From assembly GCA_905221605.1 (NCBI GenBank), contig CAJNDS010002433.1:1-64000 (forward strand): DNA of 64,000 nt, written 5' to 3'. How positions within the stretch are numbered: position 1 is the stretch's first letter; the number at the start of each line of letters is the position of its first letter. This stretch comes from Symbiodinium natans. Taxonomy: Eukaryota > Sar > Dinophyceae > Suessiales > Symbiodiniaceae. The translations under genes and the position numbers were made by a program. Positions 43,852-55,115 of this stretch are shown here, piece by piece. The notes under the pieces were generated by a model, which saw nothing but the letters and a program-made list of their open reading frames with translations, did no database searches and was not told the origin of the DNA.

Positions 43852-44515
43852 CCCCCCCCCAAACCCCCAAAAAAGAGGCTGCTCTACTACGAGCCCTACA
43901 CGGTGGGGAGCAACCTGACCCCCAGCGACCTGGACCGCGGCGAGGCCTGGCACCTCGGAGTCGAAGAGAAGATTTTTATTACTATTACTATTATTATTAT
44001 TATTATTGTTATTATTATTATTATCATTATTACTATTATTACTATTATTACTATTATTATATTATATATTTGTTTATTTTCTTGATTATTTTGTTTTTTT
44101 GTGTGTGTGTGTGGGTGGGTTTTGGTAGCTTGCGAAGTGCTTCGCCAGGCCCCAAAGCCCCGAATAGCTCCGAGCAACCGACGCACAAAGCCTTGGATGG
44201 CTGAAGCCCTAAACCCCAAACCCTCTCTACCATATATATGTTTAAACCTTAATTGAATTTCAGTTTTGTGGCCGTTTTAATTTCAATTTTTGGCCGCTTC
44301 TATTTTCAGTTTGTTGGCCGCTTTACTTTCAGTTTTTGGCCGCTGTATTTTCAGTTTTTGGCCGCTTTGTTTTCAGTTTTTGGCCGTTTCTGGCTTTCTC
44401 AATGGGTGGGTGAGTGTTTTATCAAAGCCGTAAACAAAGCTTTACCATAAAGCTGCTCGACCCGGAGTGCTAAACCCTAAACCCGTAAACCCGTAAACCC
44501 GTAAACCCGTAAACC

Positions 44516-44546
<31 letters not shown>

Positions 44547-47500
44547 CACCCTCAACCGTAAAAGTGCCTCAGATGTCTGCAACAGCTGAAGACCCCTCTC
44601 CCAAACCCTAAACCCTAAACCCTAAACCCTAAACCCTAAACCCTAAACCCTAAACCCTGAACCCTAAACAACCCTAAACCCTAAATTCTAAACCCTAAAC
44701 CCTAAACCCTAAACCCCAAACTCCAAACTCTAAACCCTAAACCCTGAACCCTCAACCCTAAACCCTAAACCCTCAAGGCCAGGATAAATAGAAAATTGTA
44801 CTCGTTTCATTACGAGCAGCTCGTGCAATAATCCCATCCTTCACAGTGCAAAAAAAGTCAGACAAAAGCATGGTTTTCAGGGTACCAAAAGAGACCCTGA
44901 ACGGGGAAAGCAAGCCCCGAAAGATGCTGCCGGCCTCTTTACGCCCCCCAACACCCACCAAAAAGCCCAAACCTCCCCGACAAAACCTCCCCAAATTTCA
45001 GCAAAAACAAAAAGCAAAACCCCCCAAACTCCAAAACCCCCCAAAACTCCCAGCCCACCAGCCCCCCAGCCCGCCAGCCCACCAGCCCTCCAGCCCCGCA
45101 GCCCCCCAGCCCCCCGGCCAAGCCCTCCCCAAAAATCCCAAAAACGAAGTTGCAAAAGCTAAAAAACAAAACCCCCCAAAACCCGACAAAACCCCCCAAA
45201 ACTTCGGACACAAAGCTTATACAATTTCTATAGACCCTAAACCCCTAACCCCTAACCCCTAACCCCTAAACCCTAAACCCTAAACCCTAGACCCTAAACC
45301 CTAAACCCTAAGCCCTAAACCCTAAAACCCTAAGCGGGGCGCCTGGGCGCCACCCAGGAGCCACCCGGGGCCCGCCCAGCGCCCCCCCATCCTGGCCAAG
45401 ATGCAAGACACGTGGCTGGGCTTCCCGAAAGTGGGGTTCAGGGTTTAGGGTTTAGGGTTTAGGGTTTAGGGTTTAGGGATTGGGGTTTAGGGTTTGGGGT
45501 TTGGGGTTTGGGGTTTGGGGTTTGGGGCTTAGTTAGGGTTTAGGGTTTCGGGGTACCGTATTGGGGTCCTACGAAAACCCCGATGTGGCTGGACTCAGAG
45601 CTATGATCATTATCACTAGCACTGTCATTCTCCTTACCATTCTCATTCTCAGTATCATTTTGCGAATAATCATGATCATTCTTCTTCTTATACATTTTTG
45701 TACATAATCATTGTTTTTTTGGGGGTGGGTGATTGAGGATTTTTTAGAAGTTCGGGGTTTGGGGGCGCGGCGGGGGGTAGGATCTTTTGTAGTCTGGGAG
45801 GTTTAGGGACTTAGATTTGATTTCGGGCTTTCGGGTTTAGGGGTGTTTGGGTTTGCGGTTCTGGGGAGGCTTTAGTATGGTGGGTTTGACGGTTTTCAGG
45901 TTCGAGGGTTGCCCTAAACGGGTGCCTTGCCGTGGGTTAGTTGAGGAATTTCGGTAGGGTCTAGGACTTTGAGTTTGTAGATTTTAGGTTTTTGGGCCTT
46001 GGGGTTCGGTTGGGGGTCTTGGGCGGAGAGGTTAGAGTGGAAGGCGTGTAGGTCTTACCACCTTTCAGAACTCAGGGTATCCTTCTATACCCCAGAAGAG
46101 GGCCCTCTCCTAAACCCTAGCACCAGGACTGTTGTCTTTGCGTGAAGGCTCAGTGAGTAGATATTTGGGCATCCTCGAAACACCAAGGGTTCAGGGGTTT
46201 ATGGGTTAGGGGTTTAAGGGGCTTTAAGGAGGCTCAACCACCCTCCCGAACCCTTTCCAAGCGCCCTCAACCCAGGCCCTAAACCCGCAACCCTCAACCC
46301 TAAACCCTCAACCCTCCCCAAGCCCTTTTTCCCTTCAACCCGCAACCCTCAAACTCTCAACCCTGAAAGTCCGAGACGCTTCTCCGCAGTGCCAGGCTCT
46401 GGGACTGGCTGGAGCCGCCGGCGCCTGGAAAGGGCGAGGTGCGGGGCTTCGCAGCACGGCCGCTGGACCGCTTTGAGGGAGTTAGGAACTGGTTTAAGCA
46501 ATCCGCCCCCCCTCCCCCCCCCAGTATTAGGCCCCCCCCCTAATTTTAAATACCACCAGAATAATTGAAAGTTATTTTCTAGTATATGGGGGGTATTGAA
46601 GTTGGGGGTATTTAAGATGAAGGGGTAGGGGGTTTAATACAGGGGGGTTAATTTTGAGCCTAACTGTGGCTACGTCACGTCGTCGCATGGAGCTGTTTTG
46701 CAAAAGGTCATGTAGGTTTTTTGTAGAAGATCAAAAGGAATTGGGGGAATTTCTGGTTTTCGGAACTGTGGTCGAGGGTGTTTGGGTTTGGGTAGGGCCT
46801 TAACCCCAAATCTTTAAGCCCTTTACCCCTTAAACCCTCAGTCCCCAAAGCCTCCCCCCCAAACTCCTGAAGGCCCCCCTAAACCCTAAACCTGAAACCC
46901 TAAACCCTAAACTCTAAACCCTAAACCCTAAATCCTGAAAAATCCCAAAAAAGTGCAAAAAGCCGGCAACCAAATTGCGAAGCCCAGCGCCGCACCACGA
47001 GGCTCAGCCACCCATCCAACCCCTGCCGGCCCCCTCTCGGGTTACTCAGCCCTATGCCCAAAGCCCACAGGCCCTAAAGCCTAAACCCTAAACCCTAAAC
47101 CCTAAACCCTAAACCCAAACCCTAAACCCTAAACCCTAAACCCTAAACCCTAAACCCTAAACCCTAAACCCTAAACCCTAAACCCTGAACCCTGAATCCT
47201 GAACCCTGAACCCTGAACCCTATAAACCCCAAACGCCCTGGAGCCCCCCAGCAGCCGCGAGGATCTCGAGTGCCTGGTGGCCGTGTGCCCCTGCGCGCGC
47301 GTGGTGGTGAGCAAGCCTCCGGGTGGCCGGTGGAAGGACGCCCTAAACCCTAAACCCTAAACCCTAAGCCCTAAACCCTAAACCCTAAACCCTAAACCCT
47401 AAACCCTAAACCCAAAGCCCTAAACCCTAAACCCTAACCCTAAACCCTAAACCTTAAACCCTAAACCCTAAACCCCAAACCCTCAACCCTCAAACCCTGA

Positions 47501-50500
47501 ACCCGAATCCCTGGTTTTTCGAAGGGTACCGGACAGTTTTGAGAGAAGGCGTTCGGGGCTTGGGGACTAGATTGCAGGACCTCGGGAGATTCGGTTCAGG
47601 GATTTGTCTCCCTGGGCTTTCGGAGTTCTGGGCCGAGGGTTTAGGGTTTAGGGTTTAGGGTTTAGGGTTTAGGGTTTAGGGTTTAGAGGCTTAATTTTTT
47701 TTGAGTTTCACGGATTTTCTTTTGCTTTGTGGGGATCCTTCACAGCTGTTCATGTCCTGGGGTTCGGGTTTAGGGTTTAGGGTTTGGGGTCGCAGCTGTT
47801 CATGTAGGGTACATCCCAAAACAGGCGTACTCCCAATATACCCCAAAATACTCAATCCTCACTGTATAGGAACCCCCCCCCAAAAAAAAAAAAAAAAAAA
47901 AGAGGAAAAAAAGCAAAAAGGGAACGCCTTCGGAGCCTCCCCAAATCCCCCAAAGTAGGGTTCAGGGCTTAGGGTTCAGGATTCTCAGTGGCCACCACAA
48001 GCCCAACCCTTCAAACCCCCCAAGCAAAGAGAAATATCGAACTCTCCTAAACCTCCTTAAGCTCCTAAACCCTAAACCCTAAACCCTAAACCCTAAAACT
48101 CCTAAAGCTCCCAAAGCTCCCAAAGCCTAAGCTTGAAACCCTCCATCGGCTAGCCCCCCGCAGGGCAGCAAGCGTTGGCTCACCAACAAGTTGGATGCTG
48201 CACAAGTGCCCTACTTCAACGTCCCCCTGAACGCCGCTGGGGGGCACCCCATGACCAGGCCAACCCCGGGAACACACCCTTCAGGTGATAACTACTCCCT
48301 TAGAGAACCTTGAATGCCCTGAACGCAACCCCCTAAACCCCCTCTGTGTCATGTCAGCAGGGGTGTCAGGAATTACTGGGCACGTTCACTGGCATGGGTG
48401 GGCATAGTGAGCAGGTAAGGTCGTTCGCATAAGATTGAGGGTGCAGGGCTTCGTGTTCAGGGTTTCGGGGGTTTAGGCTTTTGGTGGGCTTGTCATCTAG
48501 GGGGGGTGGTTCTAACAAATGGTCCTCTCTTTGGCCCCCCGGTGTTTTCGTCGGTGAACTCTAACTTAGAGAAGTGAGTGGTACCAACATTCGGGGAGGG
48601 GGGTAGTCCCTTCCAGTTCCAGAAAATGCTTCGCAGTGGAAGGTTTTCAGGTAGTGTTCCAAAATTCCCACGGTTTCTCTTCTCCGGAAGTCGGCCAACT
48701 TTGCACTCTGCACCCTAAGCCCAGAAACCCCTGCACCCCAAAAAGTTCGAGCCCACACCCCCACACCACCCGCACCCCCCCACACTCCCACACCACCCAC
48801 ACCCCCACCACAGCCACCATAAACCCTAAACCCTGAACCCTAAACCCTAAACCCTAAACCCTAAACCCTAAACCCTAAACCCTAAACCCTAAACCCTAAA
48901 CCGCTACTCGAGCAGGCTGAGGGAGTTTCTGAGGGCCGGCATAGCCCGCTCTGACCTGCTGGCAGCTGAGGAGGAGAAAAGCTTGTCCGTTGGAGTTAGG
49001 GTTTAGGGTTTAGGGTTTAGGGTTTAGGGTTTAGGGTTTAGGGTTAGGGTTAGGATTAGGATGCAGTTCAGGGTTTGATTCTATAGAGGGTTTAGGTTGG
49101 GTAGTCTTGGCAGAGTGCGGTTTAGGGTGATTAGGGAGTTTATGGGTGAGGGTGCGTGAGAGTTGAGGGCTTAAGGTATCTGGCTTGCAGCGGTTCCAAA
49201 AGGGTTTAGCTTTCGTTGTGCAGGGTGCAGCAAGTACTTTACTGCGGGGCTTAGGGCTTAGGATGCAGGGTTTAGGTTCTAGGGCTCAGGGGTCAGGATT
49301 GTGGTTCTTAGCAATGGAGATTTCCATTTTGACCCACTTTCGAGGGCATGCATGCAGAAAGAGCCCAACGAGTACCGTGCGCTGCAACACTGTGGCTGCA
49401 TCCATGGAGGCGGATCGGTACCTTCAGGTTCGCGGCGCGCACTGCTTTCAACCAAACCCTGAACCCTGAACCCTAAACTCCAAAGTCTACAAGCCCCGCA
49501 ACCCTCCCAGAGCCTCCATAAACCCTAAACCCTAAACCCTAAACCCTAAACCCTAGAATAGGGGTTTAGAACTTCAGGTTGTTTGATTCGGTTGTTTTAG
49601 CCACCATGGATCCGATGGACCCAATGGACGACTTCGCTGCCACGCAGGGCGCAGCCGGGAGCTTGGGGGGAGCTGCAGGGGTTTAGGGTTTAGGGTTTAG
49701 GGATTAGGGTTTAGGGTTTAGGGTTGAGGGTTTAGGGTTGAGGGTTGAGGGTTGAGGGGGGATCAGGGTTCAGGGTTCGGGGTTTAGGGTTGAGGGTTTT
49801 GAGTTGAGGGTTTATAGGGTCTCAGAGAAGTGTTCCGCAGGGTTTACGGCCACGTTTAGGGTCAGGGTTCTGGGTTCCGTGGCTTGGGGGCTTTTGGGTT
49901 GCAAGCAGCTTTTTGTTTGCAGACTCAGTGAGGGTCATGCTAAAGACGTCCTGTTCCCGGAGCCTTCAGGTAGGGGCAGAACTACTTTTTTCGATGTCAA
50001 AAACCTTGGATTCCGAACCATAAAGCCCGAGCCTGGCATGGTAGTTGATAACAAGCAACCTGTTCCAAAAACAACCCTACATGTCCCTTATAAACCCAGC
50101 GGCCCCAAAAAACACTTAAACTCTAGCCCTAAACCCCAGACCCCTGCCGTAGCGTCCCAGCTTTTCTTTTCTCATAGTGGCCCCCTGGAACGCCCGGCGG
50201 GGCCTTTCTGAAACCCCCCTGAAATACGCCGCGAACCTTTCCAAACTGGCACTTCGCTTGAGATCCTTTTAGGACCCCCACCACACTCCCTCATCGGTAA
50301 CGGAAAAGTGTTTTGGAAGTAGGCAATTGACTTGTTTATGTAAAGTTTAGGCCTAATCCCTAAACGGAATGGGTTAGCTCCAGCGTGGGGTGGGAGAAAG
50401 GGGTGTCCTACGGCCCTCCATAATCGGGCCAGAGCTGCTCTTCGCACCGAACGAAGCTTTCGAGCCTCTTTGCATCCCAACCTTCACAGCATCTGCGTAT

Positions 50501-51250
50501 TACCTTAAACCCTAAACCCTAAACCCCAAACCCCAAACCCCAAACCCCAAACCCCAAACCCCAAACCCCAAACCCCAAACCCTTAACCCTAAACCCTAAA
50601 CCCTAAACCCTAAACCCTAAACCCTAAGCCCCAAACCCTGCACCCTGAGTCCTAAACCCTAAACCGCCTGAACCCACCCAGTCCAGGATCTGCTCAGTCT
50701 AGCGTTGGGGCGCCAGCCAGGGCCTCAGTTCGAAGGTTTGGTTTAGGGCTGGGGGTTGAGGGTTAGGGGGGGTTGAGGGGTTGAGGGTTAGGGGGGGGGG
50801 GGGCTGAGGGGTTGAGGGTTAGGGTGGGTTGAGGGTTGCGGGTTGAGGGTTGAGGGTTGCGGGTTGAGGGTTGAGGTTTGAGGGTTGCGGGTTGGGGGTT
50901 GGGGGTTGGGGGTTGAGGGTTGAGGTGTTGCTCCTGTTCCTACATGCGGGTACCTCGCACCGGGGAGAACTTCGAGTTTGTTTTTCTCCTTCCGGATTGA
51001 AGGCTCTCTGGCCCTAAACCCCAACACTGCAAACGCCTGAAGAGCCCAACGCCCCCAACCCTCAACCCTAAAGCTCAACCCTCAACCCCCCCTCAACCCA
51101 AAACCCTCAACCCAAAACCCCTAAACCCTAAACCCTCAACCCTAAACCCTCAACCCTGAAGCCTCAACCCTGAACCCAAAACCCGTCAAATGGAGGCCTG
51201 GCGCGTCCGACCTGGACGATTTTGTGGAGTTCGAGGCGGCTCCCCTTTAG
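40429..51250 (+). CDS. 15-exon gene for an unrecognised secreted protein
   Basis: Proposed exons: 40429-40507, 41630-41693, 42280-42359, 42833-42890, 43263-43302, 43876-43944, 45401-45435, 46390-46458, 47255-47339, 48164-48258, 48913-48984, 49373-49434, 49601-49680, 50687-50721, 51196-51250. Phases agree and yield about 325 residues ending at TAG. Exon 1 encodes a signal peptide (MGAMFPSLLVASLACAG). Later pieces include SSWCPACNGTKLC, LLYYEPYTVGSNLTPSDLD, RLWDWLEPPAPGKGEVRGF, KRWLTNKLDAAQVPYFNVPL and an acidic end (SDLDDFVEFEAAPL). Many Cys and one N-x-T support a secretory route. I recognise no family. Many donors are GC. The segment from 49606 (CCACCATGG context) could instead begin a separate small gene. 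Gene reality is likely; individual borders are provisional. Confidence 0.5.
40513..40860. repeat. Intronic TTTAGGG array with TTTCAGGG variants
   Basis: About 350 bp of TTTAGGG and TTTCAGGG units starting within ten bases of the intron-1 donor (CAAG|GCCTTG) of the second spliced gene. Confidence 0.9.
41160..41279 (+). other. Short open segment SITTSLPFMGPQVLCKTVLD...
   Basis: An open frame without ATG reads as plausible protein (SITTSLPFMGPQVLC, then DDMMSSKRGRDAFLAMLLG) and ends in TAG at 41277-41279. It sits inside intron 1 of the second spliced gene. It may be an alternative exon, a nested gene remnant or chance. Confidence 0.25.
42028..42160. mobile_element. MITE-like hairpin element, family B, copy 2
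   Basis: GGGTGGTTTCCATGGGCCCT ... ACTAAGGGACCATGAAATTA then CCC are inverted arms. It shares TTCTGATGTATGGGCCCTTG with copy 1 at 35829. Confidence 0.6.
43660..43860. repeat. (CCCTAAAAA)n array ending in a long C run
   Basis: A nine-base variant of the telomere-like unit, followed at 43819-43860 by a run of about 40 C broken by one G. The poly-Gly and FLGFLG ORFs are artefacts. Confidence 0.9.
43974..44078. repeat. (ATT)n-rich microsatellite
   Basis: ATTACT/ATT units in the intron after exon 6 of the second spliced gene. Confidence 0.85.
44465..44775. repeat. Intronic CCCTAAA / CCGTAAA / CCCTCAA array
   Basis: About 300 bp of mixed heptamers with a short unique insert near 44560-44605. Confidence 0.85.
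46517..46648. mobile_element. Hairpin element, family D
   Basis: CCCCCCAGTATTAGGCCCCC...TTTTAAATACC pairs imperfectly with GGGGGTATTTAAGATG...GGGGGTTTAATACAGGGGGG. Single copy here, in an intron. Confidence 0.45.
47080..47225. repeat. Intronic CCCTAAA / CCCTGAA array
   Basis: About twenty CCCTAAA units passing into CCCTGAA, ending about 30 bp before exon 9 of the second spliced gene. Confidence 0.9.
50432..50503. repeat. Dispersed repeat, copy 2 (partner at 33710)
   Basis: Matches 33710-33780 at about 80% and, like it, is followed by CCCTAAA and CCCCAAA units. Confidence 0.7.
50504..50660. repeat. CCCTAAA / CCCCAAA array
   Basis: CCCCAAA heptamers at 50525-50580 flanked by CCCTAAA, the same order as in the array at 33795. 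Confidence 0.9.
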
Positions 51251-51296
51251 GGTTTCGGGTTTGGGGTGTAGGGTTTCGGGTTTAGGGTTTATGGTT

Positions 51297-51449
51297 GGGA
51301 TGCTCCCCCTTATACTAACAGCTCCTTAGTAGGGATTCTCGTACCCCCCCCCAAACCCTAAACCCTAAACCCTAAACCCTAAACCCTAAGCACCCTAAAC
51401 TCTTATTTGTAATCCCGGTTCAGGACTGTTAGTAGAAGGGGAGACATCC
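51297..51449. mobile_element. MITE-like element, family A, copy 4, split by a telomere-like tract
   Basis: GGGATGCTCCCCCTTATACT on the left and CAGGACTGTTAGTAGAAGGG then GAGACATCC on the right are the family-A arms. The loop between them holds about 55 bp of CCCTAAA units (51352-51407) absent from the other copies. Confidence 0.65.
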
Positions 51450-52379
51450 ATGCTTGAGGCTTCGGGGTGGGTTAGGGTTCAAGGGCTTTTAGGTTTCAAT
51501 GGTTTTGGGCTTCAGGGTGGGTTAGCGTGTAATATCTTTTAGGTTTCAGTGGTTTAGGGTTTTAGGGTGGGTTAGGGTTTAATGGTTTTTAGGTTTCAGT
51601 GGCTTAGGGTTTACGGTTTTAGTTTATCGAGTGTACAGCCATTCGTCGGCCATTTTTGGTTTAGGGTTTTACAGCCCGGGCGAAAGAACTACCTTGGATC
51701 TCTCTCACGTTTTACCACCGGGTTTGCAGACCCGTTTTTTGGGGAAGACAGGGGCAACATTAGGAGCTTGTGAGGGGAAGTTTAGGGCTAGGCCTTTGCA
51801 CCCCAAACCCTGAACCCTCGGCACTCTCTACCTCCTAAATCCCACAGCGTAAGCCCTCCAAACCTTGACCCTAAACTCTAAACCCTAAACCCTAAACCCT
51901 AAACCCTCAACCCTAAACCCTAAACCGTAAACCCTAAGCCCTAAACCCTCAACCCTCCACCCTCAACCCTAAACCTGTAGGGGTAGCCCTTGAGCTCCGG
52001 GGCGGGACCCTGGAACCTTCAGAGGGCTTTGGAGGGGTCCCAAGGGTTTAGGGTTTAGGGTTTAGGGTTTAGGGTTTAGAGTTTAGGGTTTAGGGTTTAG
52101 GGTCCCAAGGGTCATTTTTTGGTTTTGTGGGGGGTTTTTCCAACCCCGAAGCCCATAAAACAGCACAAGCGACGTCCCAGCTTCCGAACATGGCTTCCGA
52201 GCTTCTGGGCTGCAGGGGAAGCAGGCCCGAAGGCCCTCAACCCTAAACCCTAAACCCTCGGCCCCTCAAGGCCCCTAAGCCGCAAGCTTCAAGCCCCCGA
52301 AGCCCGGTGATGGAACCCTGTTTTAGGGTCCTTATTCATGATCCCTGAGGGCTTAAGGTGTACGGCTGTGTGTAACCCT

Positions 52380-52505
52380 ACCTAAAACCCTAAACCCTAA
52401 ACCCTAAACCCTAAACCCTAAACCCTAAACCCTAAACCCTAAACCCTAAACCCTAAACCCTAAACCCTAAACCCTAAACCCTAAGCCCTAAACCCTGCAC
52501 CCTAA
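52380..52505. repeat. CCCTAAA array
   Basis: About sixteen near-perfect units. Confidence 0.9.
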
Positions 52506-53997
52506 AGACCCTGTTTTCGGGATCAGGGCCCGTTTCGGGTCTCCATGTGGAGTTCCTTAGAGCCATAGGGTACCGGAAAGGACCCCAGGTGTAGATCGAC
52601 ACCCCCCCACATGGCATGGCGTCCGCGCGGCTCTCTCCTCGTTTCTGGCCATGTGCAGGCGCAACCCTCCTAAACCCTAAACCCAAAGTCCTAAACCCTA
52701 AACCCTAAACCCTAAACCCTAAACCCAGGTTGGGGGTGTAGGGGGCCGTGGGCTAAACCCTAGAAATTTTGACTTTAGCTGCAAATGCCCTCCGCCCTCA
52801 GACCCCTAAGATGCCCAAGAAAGGCGCCCTTTGCGTGTTCTGTACAGGGGTCACATCGAGTGGATTCAGGGTGTAGGCTTGATAGGGCTGAGGGCTCAGG
52901 AGCAAAATAGGCATTCTAGGTGGAATTCACAAATATGTTCAAACAGGCGCCGGCTTTCTTTCATCCTGGAACAGACCGCGCCTGGCTGGATCCCAAACGG
53001 CAACGCCCCAGAGTATCCTAAACTCCAGTATCAACGCTTACCTCATTCACGCTTAGGGTGTAAGGAAGCCCTAAGCCCTAAGCCCTATGCCCTAAGCCCC
53101 AAGCCCTATGCCCTAAGCCCTAAGCCCTCAACCCTCGAAGGTGTACCCACCACGTGCTCCCATTCGGGGGCGTGCCACGGCGCCGGATGCAGCGTCGCTG
53201 GGCAGCTCTTTCAGTTTTTGGCGCAAGCCCTAACACCCCAAACCCTAAACCCACAATCCCTACAGAAAACCCTACCTGGAGGTTCATGGGTACTTATATC
53301 CCAAATTATAGGTCTACTGATAGTCTACTTAGAGGACATAGGGGGCGAAAAAAGCACAGTTAAAAATTATGGTCATAAGTACCCTGAGCCTCCTAAGACA
53401 TGAAGGTTCACAGCTGTAAGCAGACCTCAACAGCCCTAAGCCCGGACCCCGAAGCCCCATGCCTGAACCCTAGACCTCCTATTTCCCCTGTCCAGGGCAC
53501 AGGGCCAATAAGGCATGATTTGAGCCCATGCGAGTCCAACTTCCTGGCATATGGGGTGCTGAGGGTTTTTAAAGCGTCTTCTTTCTCTTTCAAGGATGTG
53601 ACGGGTGTTTCGAGTATTTTGGGCTTTTCAGGTTCAGGAGTTTTGGGTGTCTTTTTTTTGTTTTGTTGTTTTGTTCCGGGGGGGGGGGGGTGAGGGAGTT
53701 GATGTCTTTGGGGTTTTAGGCGTTTGGGGTTTTAGGAGTTTGGGGTTCTGGGGTTTAAAGTTTCGGTGGTTTTGAGGTTCAGGGTTTCCCTAAACCCCAA
53801 GCCCTAAGCCCTAAACCCTAAACCCTAAACCCTAAACCCTAAACCCTAAACCCTAAACCCTAAACCCTAAACCAAGGACATTCAGAAGAGCCCCGAGAGC
53901 TGAGACTCCTCTACCCAACTCCCGCGAATGCGACTGAGGAGCATTGGCATTGTGGAGCCGTTGGTGCCGCACAGCTGGATGTAAGTTCCATCCCGGT

Positions 53998-54105
53998 TTA
54001 GGGTTTAGGGTTTAGGGTTTAGGGTTTAGGGTTTAGGGTTTAGGGTTTAGGGTTTAGGGTTTAGGGTGTAGGGTGTAGGGTGTAGGGTGTAGGGTGTAGC
54101 TGGTC
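53998..54105. repeat. TTTAGGG / TGTAGGG array
   Basis: Begins within 20 bases of the GTAAGT donor at 53981, showing how close these arrays sit to splice sites. Confidence 0.9.
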
Positions 54106-54754
54106 CTCTGAAAGCTCGCTCTGAACTAGGCCTTGTAATCAAATCGGCAGGGTACTTTCTTTCCACGCAGAAGGTCTACAGAAGGGCACGACCTTTGTAC
54201 TGCTGGGAGCTTCCGAAACCCCCAAAGCCCAGTGGATGGGCTGAATTAGGGTCCAGGGTTTAGGGTTTCGGGTTTAGGGTTTAGGGTTTAGGGTTTCGGG
54301 TTTCGGGTTTAGGGGCTTGTCAGGCTTAGGGGCATTCATAGAGGCACAGCGCTTGCCTGCTTTGTAGTGCTTGAGGATGACTTGCGCCTTTCTTCAGCAC
54401 ATCTCCGCAAGACCCGAGGAACCAGCTGCCGCGGCAAGAGCGCGAGACCTTCCTGGGCCTCCTGCGCGGCTTGGAGTGAGAGGGGGTTTAAGGCTTTAGG
54501 GGGTTTAATGATTTAGGGGGTTTAGGGGTTTAGGGGTTTAGGTTTAGGGTGGGGGGGTGCTTCAGGGTATTGAGTAATTATTGTGGCTAAGTAGATTGAG
54601 CTTCCATGATATGTGAATGTACTAGGTAGACGCATGGACAGTACTGTACTTTGTGGGTAGGTGGGTTGGTGGGTTGGCGCGTAGGTGGGCAGGTAGGTAA
54701 CCTAACCCACTAAGCCCGAAGCCAGAAGCCCTAAACCCCATATCCACCCCCAAA

Positions 54755-54870
54755 CCCTAAACCCTAAACCCTAAAACCTAAAACCTAAACCCTAAACCCT
54801 AAACCCTAAACCCTAAACCCTAAACCCTAAACCCTAAACCCTAAACCCTACACCCTAAACCCAAACCCCT
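54755..54870. repeat. CCCTAAA array
   Basis: Fourteen or so units, ending about 18 bp before the candidate exon at 54888. Confidence 0.9.
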
Positions 54871-54994
54871 AAACCCCAAGGACTGCTCTCCCTGCCTGTC
54901 GACGACGGCTGGTTCTCGGCCGTGCTGTTGGTTCTGGTGAGGCTCCTCTGAGGGCGCCTCACCCCAAATCCCAACATTCCAGCCTTGGCCTTGC

Positions 54995-55115
54995 CACCCT
55001 AAACCCTAAACCCTAAACCCTAAACCCTAAACCCTAAACCCTAAACCCTAAACCCTAAACCCTAAACCCTAAACCCTAAACCCTAAACCCTAAACCCTAA
55101 ACCCTAAACCCTAAA
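54995..55115. repeat. CCCTAAA array
   Basis: The longest uninterrupted near-perfect run in this part, about seventeen units. Confidence 0.92.

Larger units (their letters stand above)
51251..53876. other. Repeat-rich stretch with possible isol​ated exons
   Basis: Contains family-A element copy 4, CCCTAAA arrays at 51860-51975 and 52380-52505, and two splice-bounded open segments. One is near 52935-53012 (MFKQAPAFFHPGTDRAWLD). The other is near 53148-53232 (VYPPRAPIRGRATAPDAASL). I could not attach either to a gene. Confidence 0.4.
53877..54946 (+). other. Run of candidate exons, frame unresolved
   Basis: Splice-bounded GC-rich segments at 53877-53980 (donor GAT|GTAAGT), about 54175-54228, 54409-54474 (donor GTGAGA) and 54888-54945 (donor GTGAGG) are separated by TTTAGGG or CCCTAAA tracts, exactly as in the two genes upstream. 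Plausible translations include LYPTPANATEEHWHCGAVGA for the first, GTTFVLLGASETPKAQ (ubiquitin-like fold flavour) or a competing frame for the second, and LLSLPVDDGWFSAVLLVL for the last. Phases do not give one clear choice, so I name no product. Confidence 0.35.
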
